From positions 1-50,260 of the forward strand of contig CAZCQZ010000011.1 in NCBI GenBank assembly GCA_964500965.1: a stretch of DNA of 50,260 bases. Direction: 5' to 3'. The notes under the pieces are model-generated. The model ran no database searches. It saw only the letters and a list, made by a program, of their open reading frames with translations, and was not told where the DNA came from. Every line of letters begins with the position of its first letter. Position 1 is the first letter of the stretch. This document shows, piece by piece, positions 23,777 through 30,316 of this stretch. This DNA is from JAISGQ01 sp964500965 (lineage in GTDB: Bacteria; Bacillota; Clostridia; Oscillospirales; Acutalibacteraceae). Position numbers and translations under genes: made by a program.

Positions 23777-23805
23777 ATAATACCACAGAATGGGCGCATT
23801 GTCAA
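23777..23805 (-). promoter_or_regulatory. Sigma-A promoter of the short acidic gene
   Basis: On the minus strand TTGACA (23800-23805) and TATTAT (23777-23782), spacer 17. The leader contains a hairpin GAGGG-TGTT-CCCTC at 23749-23762. The same promoter and hairpin recur upstream of the long paralogue. Confidence 0.8.
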
Positions 23806-23862
23806 CCCTTTTTTCAAAATTTTTCAAAAAAATAAATAAAAAAATTGAGAGTGACCGTTCGG

Positions 23863-24267
23863 TCACTCCCTTAAACTATTAGCCGGATTTTCAGCGGCAT
23901 TTACTTTGCGAAAAAGCTCATTGACAACAAGCCTTTCCACCCACTCCGAGGGAATCCGTTGACCACTTGCCCAATTTTGAAAAGTGCGCGGCGGTATTCC
24001 GATAAGGGTTGCCGCTTTGCGGCTGGAAATACCCAAAGAGCGGACAACATCGCCAAGAGAGCTAATCGGAAATCCGTTGTTAATATCCGCTGTTGTGGAT
24101 TCTCCGCCGACCTTGCGGACAAGCTCATCGGCGGCCAGCCGTTCAAGCCATTCCGAAGGAGTGCAAACGTTGGCCAACCAGCTTTCCAACGTTCGAAGCG
24201 GCATTCCGATAAGGCTTGCTGCCTTGCGCTGAGAAATATTCAGAGATTTAATAACGTCACCAATCAT
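23863..24267 (-). CDS. Internally duplicated tandem-HTH protein
   Basis: 134 residues made of two copies of one helix-turn-helix unit. Copy 1 runs from IGDVIKSLNISQRKAASLIG through ESWLANVCTPSEWLERLAAD; copy 2 from LGDVVRSLGISSRKAATLIG through QNWASGQRIPSEWVERLVVN. Each ends in EL-(V/F)-RKV. The single unit is a known small HTH form in Clostridia; a covalent pair would be able to bind DNA as a pseudo-dimer. The gene starts 27 bases after the long acidic gene, so it is likely co-transcribed from that gene's promoter. GGTGAT precedes the ATG. It may regulate the acidic paralogues on either side; inference. Confidence 0.75.
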   Translation of the reverse strand: MIGDVIKSLNISQRKAASLIGMPLRTLESWLANVCTPSEWLERLAADELVRKVGGESTTADINNGFPISSLGDVVRSLGISSRKAATLIGIPPRTFQNWASGQRIPSEWVERLVVNELFRKVNAAENPANSLRE

Positions 24268-24294
24268 TTAATCACCACATTATTTTAATTTGAA

Positions 24295-24939
24295 TCAAAA
24301 GAAGCAGACTTCGTCATCGGCATTGATATATCTATCTCCGGAAAGCTTAGCGTCTTCGATTCCGCTAAACACAATCTGCAAGGGGTGTAATCCGGCTTTT
24401 TTCTTGCCGTTAGTAAAAGAAGCGTATTTCTCCGAAGTCCCGAAGTTGTCATTCTCGACAACAATATCGCCACGTTCGTCCCCAAAGTTAATAATGACTG
24501 CTTTTACAAAGCTGTTGACGTTTTCGTGGTTTTCGTCAATTCCGAAAACTTCGCTGTAGATTTGAGTTGTCAAATCTTTTCTTTCGTCTTCTTCTTCGTC
24601 TTCGTCTTCGTCTTCTTCCTCGTCTTCCTCGTCCTCATCGACGAGCGGCTCACATTTGAGGTCGGAATAACTTCCGCCGCTCCAACATTCCCAGTTGCCG
24701 TCCTCGTCGAACTCGCCGTCTTCTTCACTGACGAAGGCAACCGTTGCGGACGTGCTGTTCCTGCCCTGCGAGGTGCAGACTTCAAACTGCTCAAGGGCTT
24801 TTAGAGCTTCTTCGGCGGTGTCGAAGACAGCAACCGGCTTGTTGTCGTAGTCGTTCAGGTTGTTGTAAGCATCTTCAACGGTCTTGAATTTGCTTGTATT
24901 GAATTGGAAATCCTCGGTGTAAAGTACGTATTTTGTCAT
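24295..24939 (-). CDS. Acidic protein, long paralogue with C-terminal domain
   Basis: 214 residues from ATG 24939 (GGAGGAATTTACA upstream). The N-terminal domain is like the short paralogue, then comes a linker almost purely of Asp/Glu (about 24 residues, encoded by GAA/GAC-type triplets at roughly 24580-24645), then a separate C-terminal domain (LTTQIYSEVFGIDENHENVN through DRYINADDEVCFF). No known family for either domain. Lies in a cargo block between integrase and repressor, under its own strong promoter. Confidence 0.75.
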   Translation of the reverse strand: MTKYVLYTEDFQFNTSKFKTVEDAYNNLNDYDNKPVAVFDTAEEALKALEQFEVCTSQGRNSTSATVAFVSEEDGEFDEDGNWECWSGGSYSDLKCEPLVDEDEEDEEEDEDEDEEEDERKDLTTQIYSEVFGIDENHENVNSFVKAVIINFGDERGDIVVENDNFGTSEKYASFTNGKKKAGLHPLQIVFSGIEDAKLSGDRYINADDEVCFF

Positions 24940-25045
24940 TGTAAATTCCTCCAAATGTTGATTGAGGGTGTTCCCTCTTGATTACATCTATACTATACCA
25001 CAGAATGGGCGCATTGTCAACCCTTTTTTCAAAATTTTTCAAAAA
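24640..25045. repeat. Segmental duplication, second copy at about 23400-23835
   Basis: Coding sequence for the shared N-terminal domain and the whole upstream region (ribosome site, leader hairpin, -10, -35 and the T-rich stretch ending in CAAAATTTTTCAAAAAA) match closely between the two places in the same orientation. The tandem-HTH gene sits between the copies. The near-identity of the non-coding part suggests the duplication is recent or that the regulatory region is under selection. Confidence 0.8.
24992..25020 (-). promoter_or_regulatory. Sigma-A promoter of the long acidic gene
   Basis: TTGACA (25015-25020) and TATAGT (24992-24997) on the minus strand, spacer 17. The leader hairpin GAGGG-TGTT-CCCTC is at 24964-24977. 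It would read the long acidic gene and the tandem-HTH gene. Confidence 0.8.
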
Positions 25046-25088
25046 ATATTTGAGAAGTTTTTTGAAAATAAACGTGCGGATAAAAAAT

Positions 25089-25116
25089 AAATGGGGACGT
25101 GTAAAAGTCCCCATTT
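25089..25116. terminator. Terminator downstream of the DnaQ-BRCT gene
   Basis: 10-pair stem AAATGGGGAC (25089-25098) with GTCCCCATTT (25107-25116), T-rich on both sides (ATTTTTTA on the minus strand, ACTTTTTT on the plus strand). It isolates the exonuclease gene from the acidic-gene unit. Confidence 0.75.
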
Positions 25117-25163
25117 ACTTTTTTAGAAACGAGCGGCAAATCCGCAAACGTTTGCGACGAGCA

Positions 25164-26912
25164 TTACGACTTTTGACGATAAAAAACCTCGCCGTTATCT
25201 AAGTGTTTTTTGTATTGGCACGCCGCCGAAGCGTAAATAAAGTCATCATGCTGGCATTTTCCGGCAATGCTACATTCTTTAAATTTGGAGCAACAGCCGA
25301 ACGGCGCAAAGCTGAATGCCGCCGCAAAAACTTCATTGATTGCGTTTTTCAAATCTTCATTAAGCAAATTTGAAAAGAATACGGACAAGTCAATTCGCAG
25401 GAATTGGTCAGATGCGGCGTTGTCGTAAGGAATGTTATATTTATCAAGAGCTTTCCTGTGTTGAGGAGCAAAGGATATGTATTTACTGCTCTTGCCAAAT
25501 TTCACACGGCACAGCAACGGCTCAGCAGTGCTATTCAGCCGATAAGCGGTCGGCTCTGCGGAAATAACAATACTCTTGTATTCCGAGCGGTCGGCCTCTC
25601 GCAAGTTGCCCGACTTATCGCGTTTTTCCGCAAAGCGCAGTTTTGCGGATTTCAAAAAACGCTCGTCAAGCAAAAGCGTTAACGACTGCAACAGATTTTT
25701 CTCGCTATCGCTAAGCATCGCGGCTCTTTTTCTAGGATTATCCAATATATCGTTAATAGCCGTTGCCTCGTCCTTGGTCGGCTGTTGTTCAAGTAGGAAA
25801 TCTTTGGCGATATTTATTTCTTCGCCGCCAACATCAACGGTAAGAATCAGCGGTGATGTGCTGTTAATATCAACCAGCTTACACCGAGTGGGGACGGTGC
25901 TGTTGTCGGCGGTGTAACAATATAACTGCCGAGTTGCATAAGTTGAATTGGATATGATGCCTGTCTCCTTTTGCAAAACATACTCAATATAATCGTAGGG
26001 GTTGCGCAAAGGCGGCACGGCATCTAGCTGGTTTGAGAACGCGCCGCAGTGAACTATCTTTACATCTTTGCCGTTTTCTCTATTTTCCAAAGCTTTCTTC
26101 AGTTTTGAACTAATACCGGAGCTGCTTTTAACGGCGGAGAGGTCTTCGCAACCAACAATCAAATAATCTGTGTCCCTTGTGACGGAGCTACGAAGCCGAC
26201 CGCCGCGCATCAATATCTGCGCTTCGGCAAGAGTGCGTTTCATGCCCGGAATATTCCCGGTCAAGACAAATATATGGTCTTTAAAGTCAATGTTAACATC
26301 GTCATACTGTATATTAGGATATATAACCCCATCACTGTGTCGACGAGAGGTTGAGGAATGCGCTGTCGAGTTGTCACGGATTCGCCATTCCACGGCTTCC
26401 GCTCCCTCTGTAAGCTGGAGAGCAAGCATAAGCTTTGCGGCGGCAACAGCATCGTCAAGGGCATTATGATGTCTTTCGAGCGGAACGTCAAATTCCGAGC
26501 ACAAATCTGCCAATTTGCAGGAATAGTGTCGAGCGGAAGAGTATTCAGCGGTTCGTTGCGTGCAAAAAACACTCAATTCGGGGAGCTGAATATCATACGC
26601 GGCGGCAACCTTTCTTAATACGGTGAAGTCAAAGTGGGCATTATGGGCAACAATAACGGGTATCTCGTCAAAGAGGTGTGATATTTTTCCCCAAACCTCC
26701 GCAAAGGTCGGAGCGTCTTTAACGTCATCATCGGTCAGGTGGTGAACGTTATACGCGTGGTAGCTGATAAGACATTCCGGATTAATTAAATGATATTCGG
26801 TCTTTACAATTTCACCGTCCTTGACCACCGCAAGACCGAGAGAGCAGGGACGGGAGTTGTGCGCATCGGCAGTCTCAAGGTCGATAGCTATAAAGGTTGA
26901 TAGAATTTCCAT
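25164..26912 (-). CDS. DnaQ-type exonuclease with BRCT domain and unknown C-terminal half
   Basis: 582 residues from ATG 26912 (GGAGGAAAAC upstream; the longer frame is unsupported). Residues 1-165 are a DEDDh 3'-5' exonuclease: Asp11 and Glu13 in FIAIDLETADA, Asp95 in VAHNAHFDFTVL, His149 and Asp154 in HHNALDDAVAAA. A BRCT domain follows at about 210-285 (FKDHIFVLTGNIPGMKRTLA... TDYLIVGCEDL). The remaining 300 residues are of no family I recognise and end in a cysteine cluster (FGCCSKFKECSIAGKCQHDD) that probably binds a metal. Single gene with its own consensus promoter and terminator between integrase and repressor, so likely expressed in the lysogen; a repair, exclusion or defence role is possible. 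Confidence 0.82.
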   Translation of the reverse strand: MEILSTFIAIDLETADAHNSRPCSLGLAVVKDGEIVKTEYHLINPECLISYHAYNVHHLTDDDVKDAPTFAEVWGKISHLFDEIPVIVAHNAHFDFTVLRKVAAAYDIQLPELSVFCTQRTAEYSSARHYSCKLADLCSEFDVPLERHHNALDDAVAAAKLMLALQLTEGAEAVEWRIRDNSTAHSSTSRRHSDGVIYPNIQYDDVNIDFKDHIFVLTGNIPGMKRTLAEAQILMRGGRLRSSVTRDTDYLIVGCEDLSAVKSSSGISSKLKKALENRENGKDVKIVHCGAFSNQLDAVPPLRNPYDYIEYVLQKETGIISNSTYATRQLYCYTADNSTVPTRCKLVDINSTSPLILTVDVGGEEINIAKDFLLEQQPTKDEATAINDILDNPRKRAAMLSDSEKNLLQSLTLLLDERFLKSAKLRFAEKRDKSGNLREADRSEYKSIVISAEPTAYRLNSTAEPLLCRVKFGKSSKYISFAPQHRKALDKYNIPYDNAASDQFLRIDLSVFFSNLLNEDLKNAINEVFAAAFSFAPFGCCSKFKECSIAGKCQHDDFIYASAACQYKKHLDNGEVFYRQKS

Positions 26913-26948
26913 TTGCGTTTTCCTCCAAAAAACCAAATTTTCAAAGCT

Positions 26949-26977
26949 ATAATACAGCAAAAGCAATTTAATGTCAA
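26949..26977 (-). promoter_or_regulatory. Sigma-A promoter of the DnaQ-BRCT gene
   Basis: TTGACA (26972-26977) and TATTAT (26949-26954) on the minus strand with a 17-base spacer, 37 bases ahead of the start codon. Confidence 0.8.
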
Positions 26978-27031
26978 TGAATCGGAGGAAAAGGGATAGA
27001 AAAAAGAGAAAAGAAGCAAAACAGCAAAAAC

Positions 27032-27070
27032 AAGTAGAAAAGGGAGGCGGCAAGCCTCCCTTTTCTACTT
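27032..27070 (-). terminator. Terminator of the first repressor gene
   Basis: 17-pair perfect stem 27032-27048 with 27054-27070, loop of 5, followed on the minus strand by G then TTTTTG. It overlaps the last codons of the repressor gene. Confidence 0.85.
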
Positions 27071-27439
27071 TTCTGCGATTTTTCGGGCAATGTCAAGGAT
27101 TCTCTCCCATGCCGCAGGCTCAAGGCGAAGCAATTCGGCTATAAAAGCTTTCTTCACCTTTGAAAGCTCGTCGTTGTCGTCCTCACGAAGCAATTCGCCG
27201 AACAGCACGGCAAGTTCTTCATCTTCCGAGAGCTTAACGAACATATCGCCCTCGCCCGTCCTCAGCCAGCGTTCGTTAACGTTAAACGTCCGACAGAGTG
27301 ACGAGATAATAGCATTGGACGGCTCACGAAGACCGGTTTCATAGCCGGTGACGGTATTACCTTTGATGCCGAGTTTCTCGCCAAATTCGACCTGCGTTAG
27401 ACCCATAGTCTTGCGGAGAAGTTTAATACGCTCTCTTAT
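27065..27439 (-). CDS. Phage XRE repressor 1, start codon unusual
   Basis: About 124 residues. HTH at the N-terminus: RERIKLLRKTMGLTQVEFGE, KLGIKGNTVTGYETGLREPS, then NVNERWLRTGEGDMFVKLSE, a typical motif of clostridial phage CI-like repressors. No ATG lies in place. The only strong ribosome site, GGAGG, is 8 bases before an in-frame ATA (27437-27439), and the domain begins right there. Alternatives are GTG at 27448, which overlaps GGAGG, and TTG at 27457, which lies about at the transcription start. I annotate the ATA as the boundary, with real doubt; a leaderless GTG would add 3 residues. It faces a divergent promoter at 27508-27536. Confidence 0.8.
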   Translation of the reverse strand: MRERIKLLRKTMGLTQVEFGEKLGIKGNTVTGYETGLREPSNAIISSLCRTFNVNERWLRTGEGDMFVKLSEDEELAVLFGELLREDDNDELSKVKKAFIAELLRLEPAAWERILDIARKIAEK

Positions 27440-27459
27440 AAAGGTCACCTCCTGCAAGT

Positions 27460-27488
27460 ATTATAGCTGTCAAAACTCGCGTTGTCAA
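27460..27488 (-). promoter_or_regulatory. Repressor 1 promoter
   Basis: Perfect TTGACA (27483-27488) and TATAAT (27460-27465) on the minus strand, spacer 17. Transcription would start near 27450-27453, so the mRNA begins almost at the ribosome site. Confidence 0.8.
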
Positions 27489-27507
27489 TATTTTTTTTAA
27501 AAAGCAC

Positions 27508-27536
27508 TTGACAATATAATCGCAACGTGATATATT
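27508..27536 (+). promoter_or_regulatory. Divergent promoter facing repressor 1
   Basis: TTGACA (27508-27513) and TATATT (27531-27536), spacer 17, reading to the 46-aa and 55-aa genes. TTGTCAA (27482-27488) and TTGACAA (27508-27514) form an inverted pair between the two start points and CGTTG/CAACG flank it, so repressor 1 may act here. Confidence 0.7.
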
Positions 27537-27575
27537 AAATTCGCAAAGAGAGAAATTGAGCAAGGAGGTGAGAAT

Positions 27576-27716
27576 ATGAGCGAAAAAGTAATAGCCGCAA
27601 AAAAGGTAGTCGAAGAGCTTGAAAAGCTTGAGCTTGACGAAGAAGCATACAAGATACTGCTGGCAGTTGTCCAGGGCGTAACAATCGGCATGCAGGTCGC
27701 AAAGGGTGAGGCTTAA
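27576..27716 (+). CDS. Small protein, 46 aa, early gene next to repressor 1
   Basis: ATG 27576 with AAGGAGGTGAGA upstream. The product, from MSEKVIAAKKVVEELEKLEL to the end in GVTIGMQVAKGEA, is helical with an amphipathic repeat. In position it takes the place of a Cro-type gene but has no HTH; it could be an antirepressor-like peptide. Unknown. Confidence 0.65.
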   Translation: MSEKVIAAKKVVEELEKLELDEEAYKILLAVVQGVTIGMQVAKGEA

Positions 27717-27752
27717 CCCCTCACTCGGAAAACAAAAACAGGAGGGGCAAAA

Positions 27753-27920
27753 ATGGAAGACAAAAAACTGACCGAAAAAGAACGCGAAGAAGTCATTAAG
27801 CTACTCAACGAATTCAGAAAGCTTAATGAAGTCCAAAAAGCCGGATTTCAACTTATGGTTGAGGGGGCAAAGCTGATAAACGAGGGAAACAAAGACGGCA
27901 ACAAAAAACGGCTCAAATGA
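27753..27920 (+). CDS. Small protein, 55 aa
   Basis: ATG 27753 with AGGAGGGGC upstream. The product starts MEDKKLTEKEREEVIKLLNE, has FQLMVEGAKLINEG and ends in a basic tail (NKKRLK). The helical pattern recalls the preceding gene and the 39-aa and 44-aa genes downstream. Unknown; second in the unit driven by the 27508 promoter. Confidence 0.65.
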   Translation: MEDKKLTEKEREEVIKLLNEFRKLNEVQKAGFQLMVEGAKLINEGNKDGNKKRLK

Positions 27921-27926
27921 GCCGTT
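27901..27926 (-). terminator. Terminator of the second repressor gene
   Basis: AACGGCTC (27907-27914) with GAGCCGTT (27919-27926), loop of 4, followed on the minus strand by TTTTTTGTTG. It lies inside the end of the convergent 55-aa gene. Confidence 0.7.
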
Positions 27927-28278
27927 AGCCGTCCTCTTGCATAACTTCTTTGACCGATTTATCAAGAAAGTCCATGAGGTCAGAGCGCATATTTTCCGGT
28001 AACGCAAGGTAATTAGTCAATATCTTCTGCTCCAAAGCAGACATATTAAACTCGCTCGCCAATTCATCAATGCCGTCCTGCTCTCTTGTCTCTCTGCCGA
28101 GCAAGTAGTCGATTGAAACACCGAACATATCGGCTATTTTGCAAAGAAGCTCCTGCTTTGGTTCACTGACCCCTTGTTCGTAGGTTTGCCAAGCCCTCAA
28201 GGTGATTCCCAACGCATCGGCACACTCTTTCTGTGTAAGACTCTTACGCTCTCTGACATTTTTTATGTTGTTCTTCAA
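27925..28278 (-). CDS. Phage XRE repressor 2
   Basis: 117 residues from TTG 28278, chosen because AAAGGT lies 9 to 10 bases upstream and gives the usual N-terminus MKNNIKNVRERKSLTQKECA; GTG at 28287 is closer to that site than normal. XRE helix-turn-helix: ADALGITLRAWQTYEQGVSE, then KIADMFGVSIDYLLGRETRE, followed by a C-terminal helical dimerisation-like part. It is divergent from the main early operon with three operator-like repeats between, so it is the best candidate for the lysis-lysogeny repressor of this phage. Confidence 0.88.
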   Translation of the reverse strand: MKNNIKNVRERKSLTQKECADALGITLRAWQTYEQGVSEPKQELLCKIADMFGVSIDYLLGRETREQDGIDELASEFNMSALEQKILTNYLALPENMRSDLMDFLDKSVKEVMQEDG

Positions 28279-28315
28279 ACTATGCACGACCTTTCAAGTG
28301 AACGTCTCTAAGGTG

Positions 28316-28344
28316 AATATAACATAAATCGTGTCAGTTGTCAA
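28316..28344 (-). promoter_or_regulatory. Repressor 2 promoter
   Basis: TTGACA (28339-28344) and TATATT (28316-28321) on the minus strand, spacer 17. Operator O1 (28320-28336) fills the spacer, so the repressor could control its own level. Confidence 0.8.
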
Positions 28345-28475
28345 CGGCAAATTGTATTTTTTACGCCAAAGTGACGTTATTTGTGCATAACCGACAATAA
28401 AAGCAAACAAGATTTGTGATATTTATAACGTAAATAATGTTACTAACATATTGACAAGTAACATGAATTATGTTA
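28320..28475. promoter_or_regulatory. Three operators of the genetic switch
   Basis: Three 17-base sites of the form TAACRT-N5-RTGTYA: O1 28320-28336 (TAACAT-AAATC-GTGTCA), O2 28426-28442 (TAACGT-AAATA-ATGTTA), O3 28459-28475 (TAACAT-GAATT-ATGTTA, perfect dyad). O1 overlies the repressor promoter, O3 overlies the early promoter, O2 is 16 bases before O3. This is the layout expected of a CI/Cro-type switch with cooperative binding. Confidence 0.75.
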
Positions 28476-28479
28476 TTAT
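28451..28479 (+). promoter_or_regulatory. Early promoter
   Basis: TTGACA (28451-28456) and TATTAT (28474-28479), spacer 17, overlapped by operator O3. Drives the small early genes from 28537 onwards. Confidence 0.8.
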
Positions 28480-28536
28480 ATAACCACGGTAAGGGAATTA
28501 CCGAATACGGCGGCAAGTGCCGGGAAGGAGAAAATC

Positions 28537-28656
28537 ATGGAAGAAATGACAAACGAACAGTTCAAGATGTTCCTTGAGATGGTTATCCAAATCATCAAAG
28601 ACAGCGCCGACAAAAAAGATGCCATTAAAAAGATAGAAGCCCTACTAAATAAGTAA
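28537..28656 (+). CDS. Small early protein, 39 aa
   Basis: ATG 28537 with GGAAGGAGAAAATC upstream. MEEMTNEQFKMFLEMVIQII is a helix, followed by a basic-acidic helix ending in IEALLNK. First gene after the switch; Cro-like in place but with no visible HTH. Unknown. Confidence 0.65.
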   Translation: MEEMTNEQFKMFLEMVIQIIKDSADKKDAIKKIEALLNK

Positions 28657-28679
28657 GGCTTCCGAACGAAAGAATCAAA

Positions 28680-28708
28680 GAACGGCGGTAACTTGCCTGC
28701 CGCTGTTC
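28680..28708. other. Hairpin between small early genes
   Basis: GAACGGCGG (28680-28688) with CCGCTGTTC (28700-28708), one G-T pair. No T-run, so it is more likely an mRNA processing or stability element than a full terminator. Confidence 0.45.
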
Positions 28709-28775
28709 AATGATATAAGTATTTTAACACGGCAGATAAAAAAAGGCAAGAAATAAATTATCGGGAGGAATCAAG

Positions 28776-28910
28776 ATGACAAATCCGGAAGCACATGAGT
28801 TTTTGCAAAAGCTCAAACGTTTAAGCCCGGAGAAGCAGAGAGAAATCTACTACATCACTTGCGGCGCACTGCTTGCCGCAAAAGCATTAAAAAAGGAGGG
28901 CTTAGCGTGA
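28776..28910 (+). CDS. Small early protein, 44 aa
   Basis: ATG 28776 with GGGAGGAATCAAG upstream. MTNPEAHEFLQKLKRLSPEK then REIYYITCGALLAAKALKKE. It ends inside the start codon of the next gene (GTGA). Unknown. Confidence 0.65.
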   Translation: MTNPEAHEFLQKLKRLSPEKQREIYYITCGALLAAKALKKEGLA

Positions 28911-29320
28911 AAATCTACATTTCAGGGGCAATAACCAACACGTTGGATTATTTCGAGCGGTTCGCAACCGCCGAAGAAATGCTGGCGGAGCAGGGACACA
29001 CGGTTTTGAATCCGGTCAAAAACCCCGGATTCACCTACAAGGAATATATCGACATGGGATTGTGCGAATTGATGCACTGCGATGCGATATATTTGATGAA
29101 TGGCTACGAATTATCTAAAGGGGCTGTCCTTGAATACTCCTATGCAATAGCGACGAATATGCGAGTAATCAAAGAGAAAGATCTTGAAGCAACAGCTCCG
29201 GACACGGAAAAGGTTGTCCGTTGCAAGGATTGCCGTCACTGGAATAACGGTGACTGCTACCGCATGGAGTTGTCGCGTGAAAACGACTTCTGCTCATATG
29301 GCGAGAAAAAGGAGGGTTGA
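28907..29320 (+). CDS. DUF4406-type nucleoside 2-deoxyribosyltransferase-like protein
   Basis: 137 residues from GTG 28907, overlapping the previous stop. VKIYISGAITNTLDYFERFA, then NPVKNPGFTYKEYIDMGLCE and ELSKGAVLEYSYAIATNMRV, match the Rossmann-like DUF4406 fold related to nucleoside 2-deoxyribosyltransferases, common in phage early regions. The C-terminus has a small cysteine motif (VVRCKDCRHWNNGDCYRM... FCSYGE), a zinc-knuckle add-on also found alone in phages. Possibly nucleotide salvage or base modification; not established. Confidence 0.75.
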   Translation: MKIYISGAITNTLDYFERFATAEEMLAEQGHTVLNPVKNPGFTYKEYIDMGLCELMHCDAIYLMNGYELSKGAVLEYSYAIATNMRVIKEKDLEATAPDTEKVVRCKDCRHWNNGDCYRMELSRENDFCSYGEKKEG

Positions 29321-29322
29321 CC

Positions 29323-29622
29323 GTGGCACGATTCATAATTCAAAGCAAGGTTTACGACACGGACAAGATGGAATTGATAGCCACAGTGAAAATGTGGTAT
29401 GAGTTCACTGGCTTCATTCAAAAGCAAATGTTCGGCGAGGGCGTTGGGCGCTTTGAAGAGTGCAAGCTTTACAGGTCCGTTAAAGGCAACTGGCTGTTAA
29501 CTCACGAGGACGGCGGTCATCTGATTGGCGGAGCAATCGAGGAAAAAGAAGCAAAAAAGCTGTTGATGAAGTGCGATTACACCGCATATATGCGGCTGTA
29601 TGGCGAGTTGGAAGAAGCGTAG
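29323..29622 (+). CDS. Conserved-type phage protein, 99 aa
   Basis: GTG start at 29323, about 8 bases after GGAGGG; the TTG six bases earlier is too close to it. Sequence begins VARFIIQSKVYDTDKMELIA, with GRFEECKLYRSVKGNWLLTH and EEKEAKKLLMKCDY. The pattern is one I associate with early-region phage proteins without function. No domain assigned. Confidence 0.65.
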   Translation: MARFIIQSKVYDTDKMELIATVKMWYEFTGFIQKQMFGEGVGRFEECKLYRSVKGNWLLTHEDGGHLIGGAIEEKEAKKLLMKCDYTAYMRLYGELEEA

Positions 29623-29633
29623 GAGGTTGGAAG

Positions 29634-29900
29634 ATGACAGATACATATAACGTGTGTAGATTCATTAATTTGTCGAACGCCATGGAAATTTTAAAAAAAG
29701 AGAACTGCACGGGGCTGACCCGTGAAGTCCTCGAGCAGGGCATTAAGCAGGGTATCTTTGACTTTGGAAGATGTATTGAGCTTGACCGCAACAAATTTTT
29801 GATTTCCGAAGCAAAATTGTACAAATTTATCGAAGAAAACACGATGACAAAAAAAGCAGACCCCGGTTTGCTTGAATTTGAAAGGAGAGCACAGGCGTGA
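29634..29900 (+). CDS. Hypothetical phage protein, 88 aa
   Basis: ATG 29634 with GTAGGAGGTTGGAAG upstream. Starts MTDTYNVCRFINLSNAMEIL and has REVLEQGIKQGIFDFGRCIE, a helical layout that could be a small excisionase-like or DNA-binding fold, not proven. The stop codon overlaps the next start (GTGA). Confidence 0.6.
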   Translation: MTDTYNVCRFINLSNAMEILKKENCTGLTREVLEQGIKQGIFDFGRCIELDRNKFLISEAKLYKFIEENTMTKKADPGLLEFERRAQA

Positions 29901-30112
29901 GCACAATAACAGCATGCATTATAGCAGTAACCGCGACGTTAGCATTCGTAAACGGCTGGAGAATCAGCGAGTTACGCGAAGATATTCAGAAAGTCGAAGC
30001 GCAGGCGGAGTATTTCCACCGCCTCAGCCAGCGGCAGTACAGGCAGCTTAAAGAGCTGCTTACTGAGGGCTATGATGACATAGCAAGGGTTTATGACGAG
30101 AGAGACGAGTAA
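29897..30112 (+). CDS. Small membrane protein with helical tail, 71 aa
   Basis: GTG 29897, AAAGGAG upstream. One N-terminal transmembrane helix (ITACIIAVTATLAFVNGW), then a charged coiled-coil-like tail. Function unknown; translationally coupled to its neighbour. Confidence 0.6.
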   Translation: MSTITACIIAVTATLAFVNGWRISELREDIQKVEAQAEYFHRLSQRQYRQLKELLTEGYDDIARVYDERDE

Positions 30113-30314
30113 GAAAAGACCGCCGATTCGGTCGATGTTAATACCGCCCGGCAGTAACCCGTGGGGTTATCGGGTCAATGTCAACCACCCGGTTATAAGA
30201 CCGATTTATGAAGATTGGAAAAAGGACAGGCACATAACAATCCCGTCCGCCGCCGAGCGACATCACTTTGAAATTTACATTCAGCTTTTAATCGACCACG
30301 GAAAAATAAAATAA
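30093..30314 (+). CDS. Hypothetical phage protein, 73 aa
   Basis: ATG 30093 lies 20 bases inside the previous gene, with AAGGG upstream. MTRETSKKRPPIRSMLIPPG is followed by SNPWGYRVNVNHPVIRPIYE, and the C-terminus is helical. The compositional bias of a real gene is present. Followed directly by a strong hairpin. Confidence 0.55.
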   Translation: MTRETSKKRPPIRSMLIPPGSNPWGYRVNVNHPVIRPIYEDWKKDRHITIPSAAERHHFEIYIQLLIDHGKIK

Positions 30315-30316
30315 AA

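Noticed and set aside
24580..24650. Phase-variable microsatellite in the acidic linker
   Set aside because: The repeat unit is a triplet, so length change would not shift the frame; it is explained by the Asp/Glu run.
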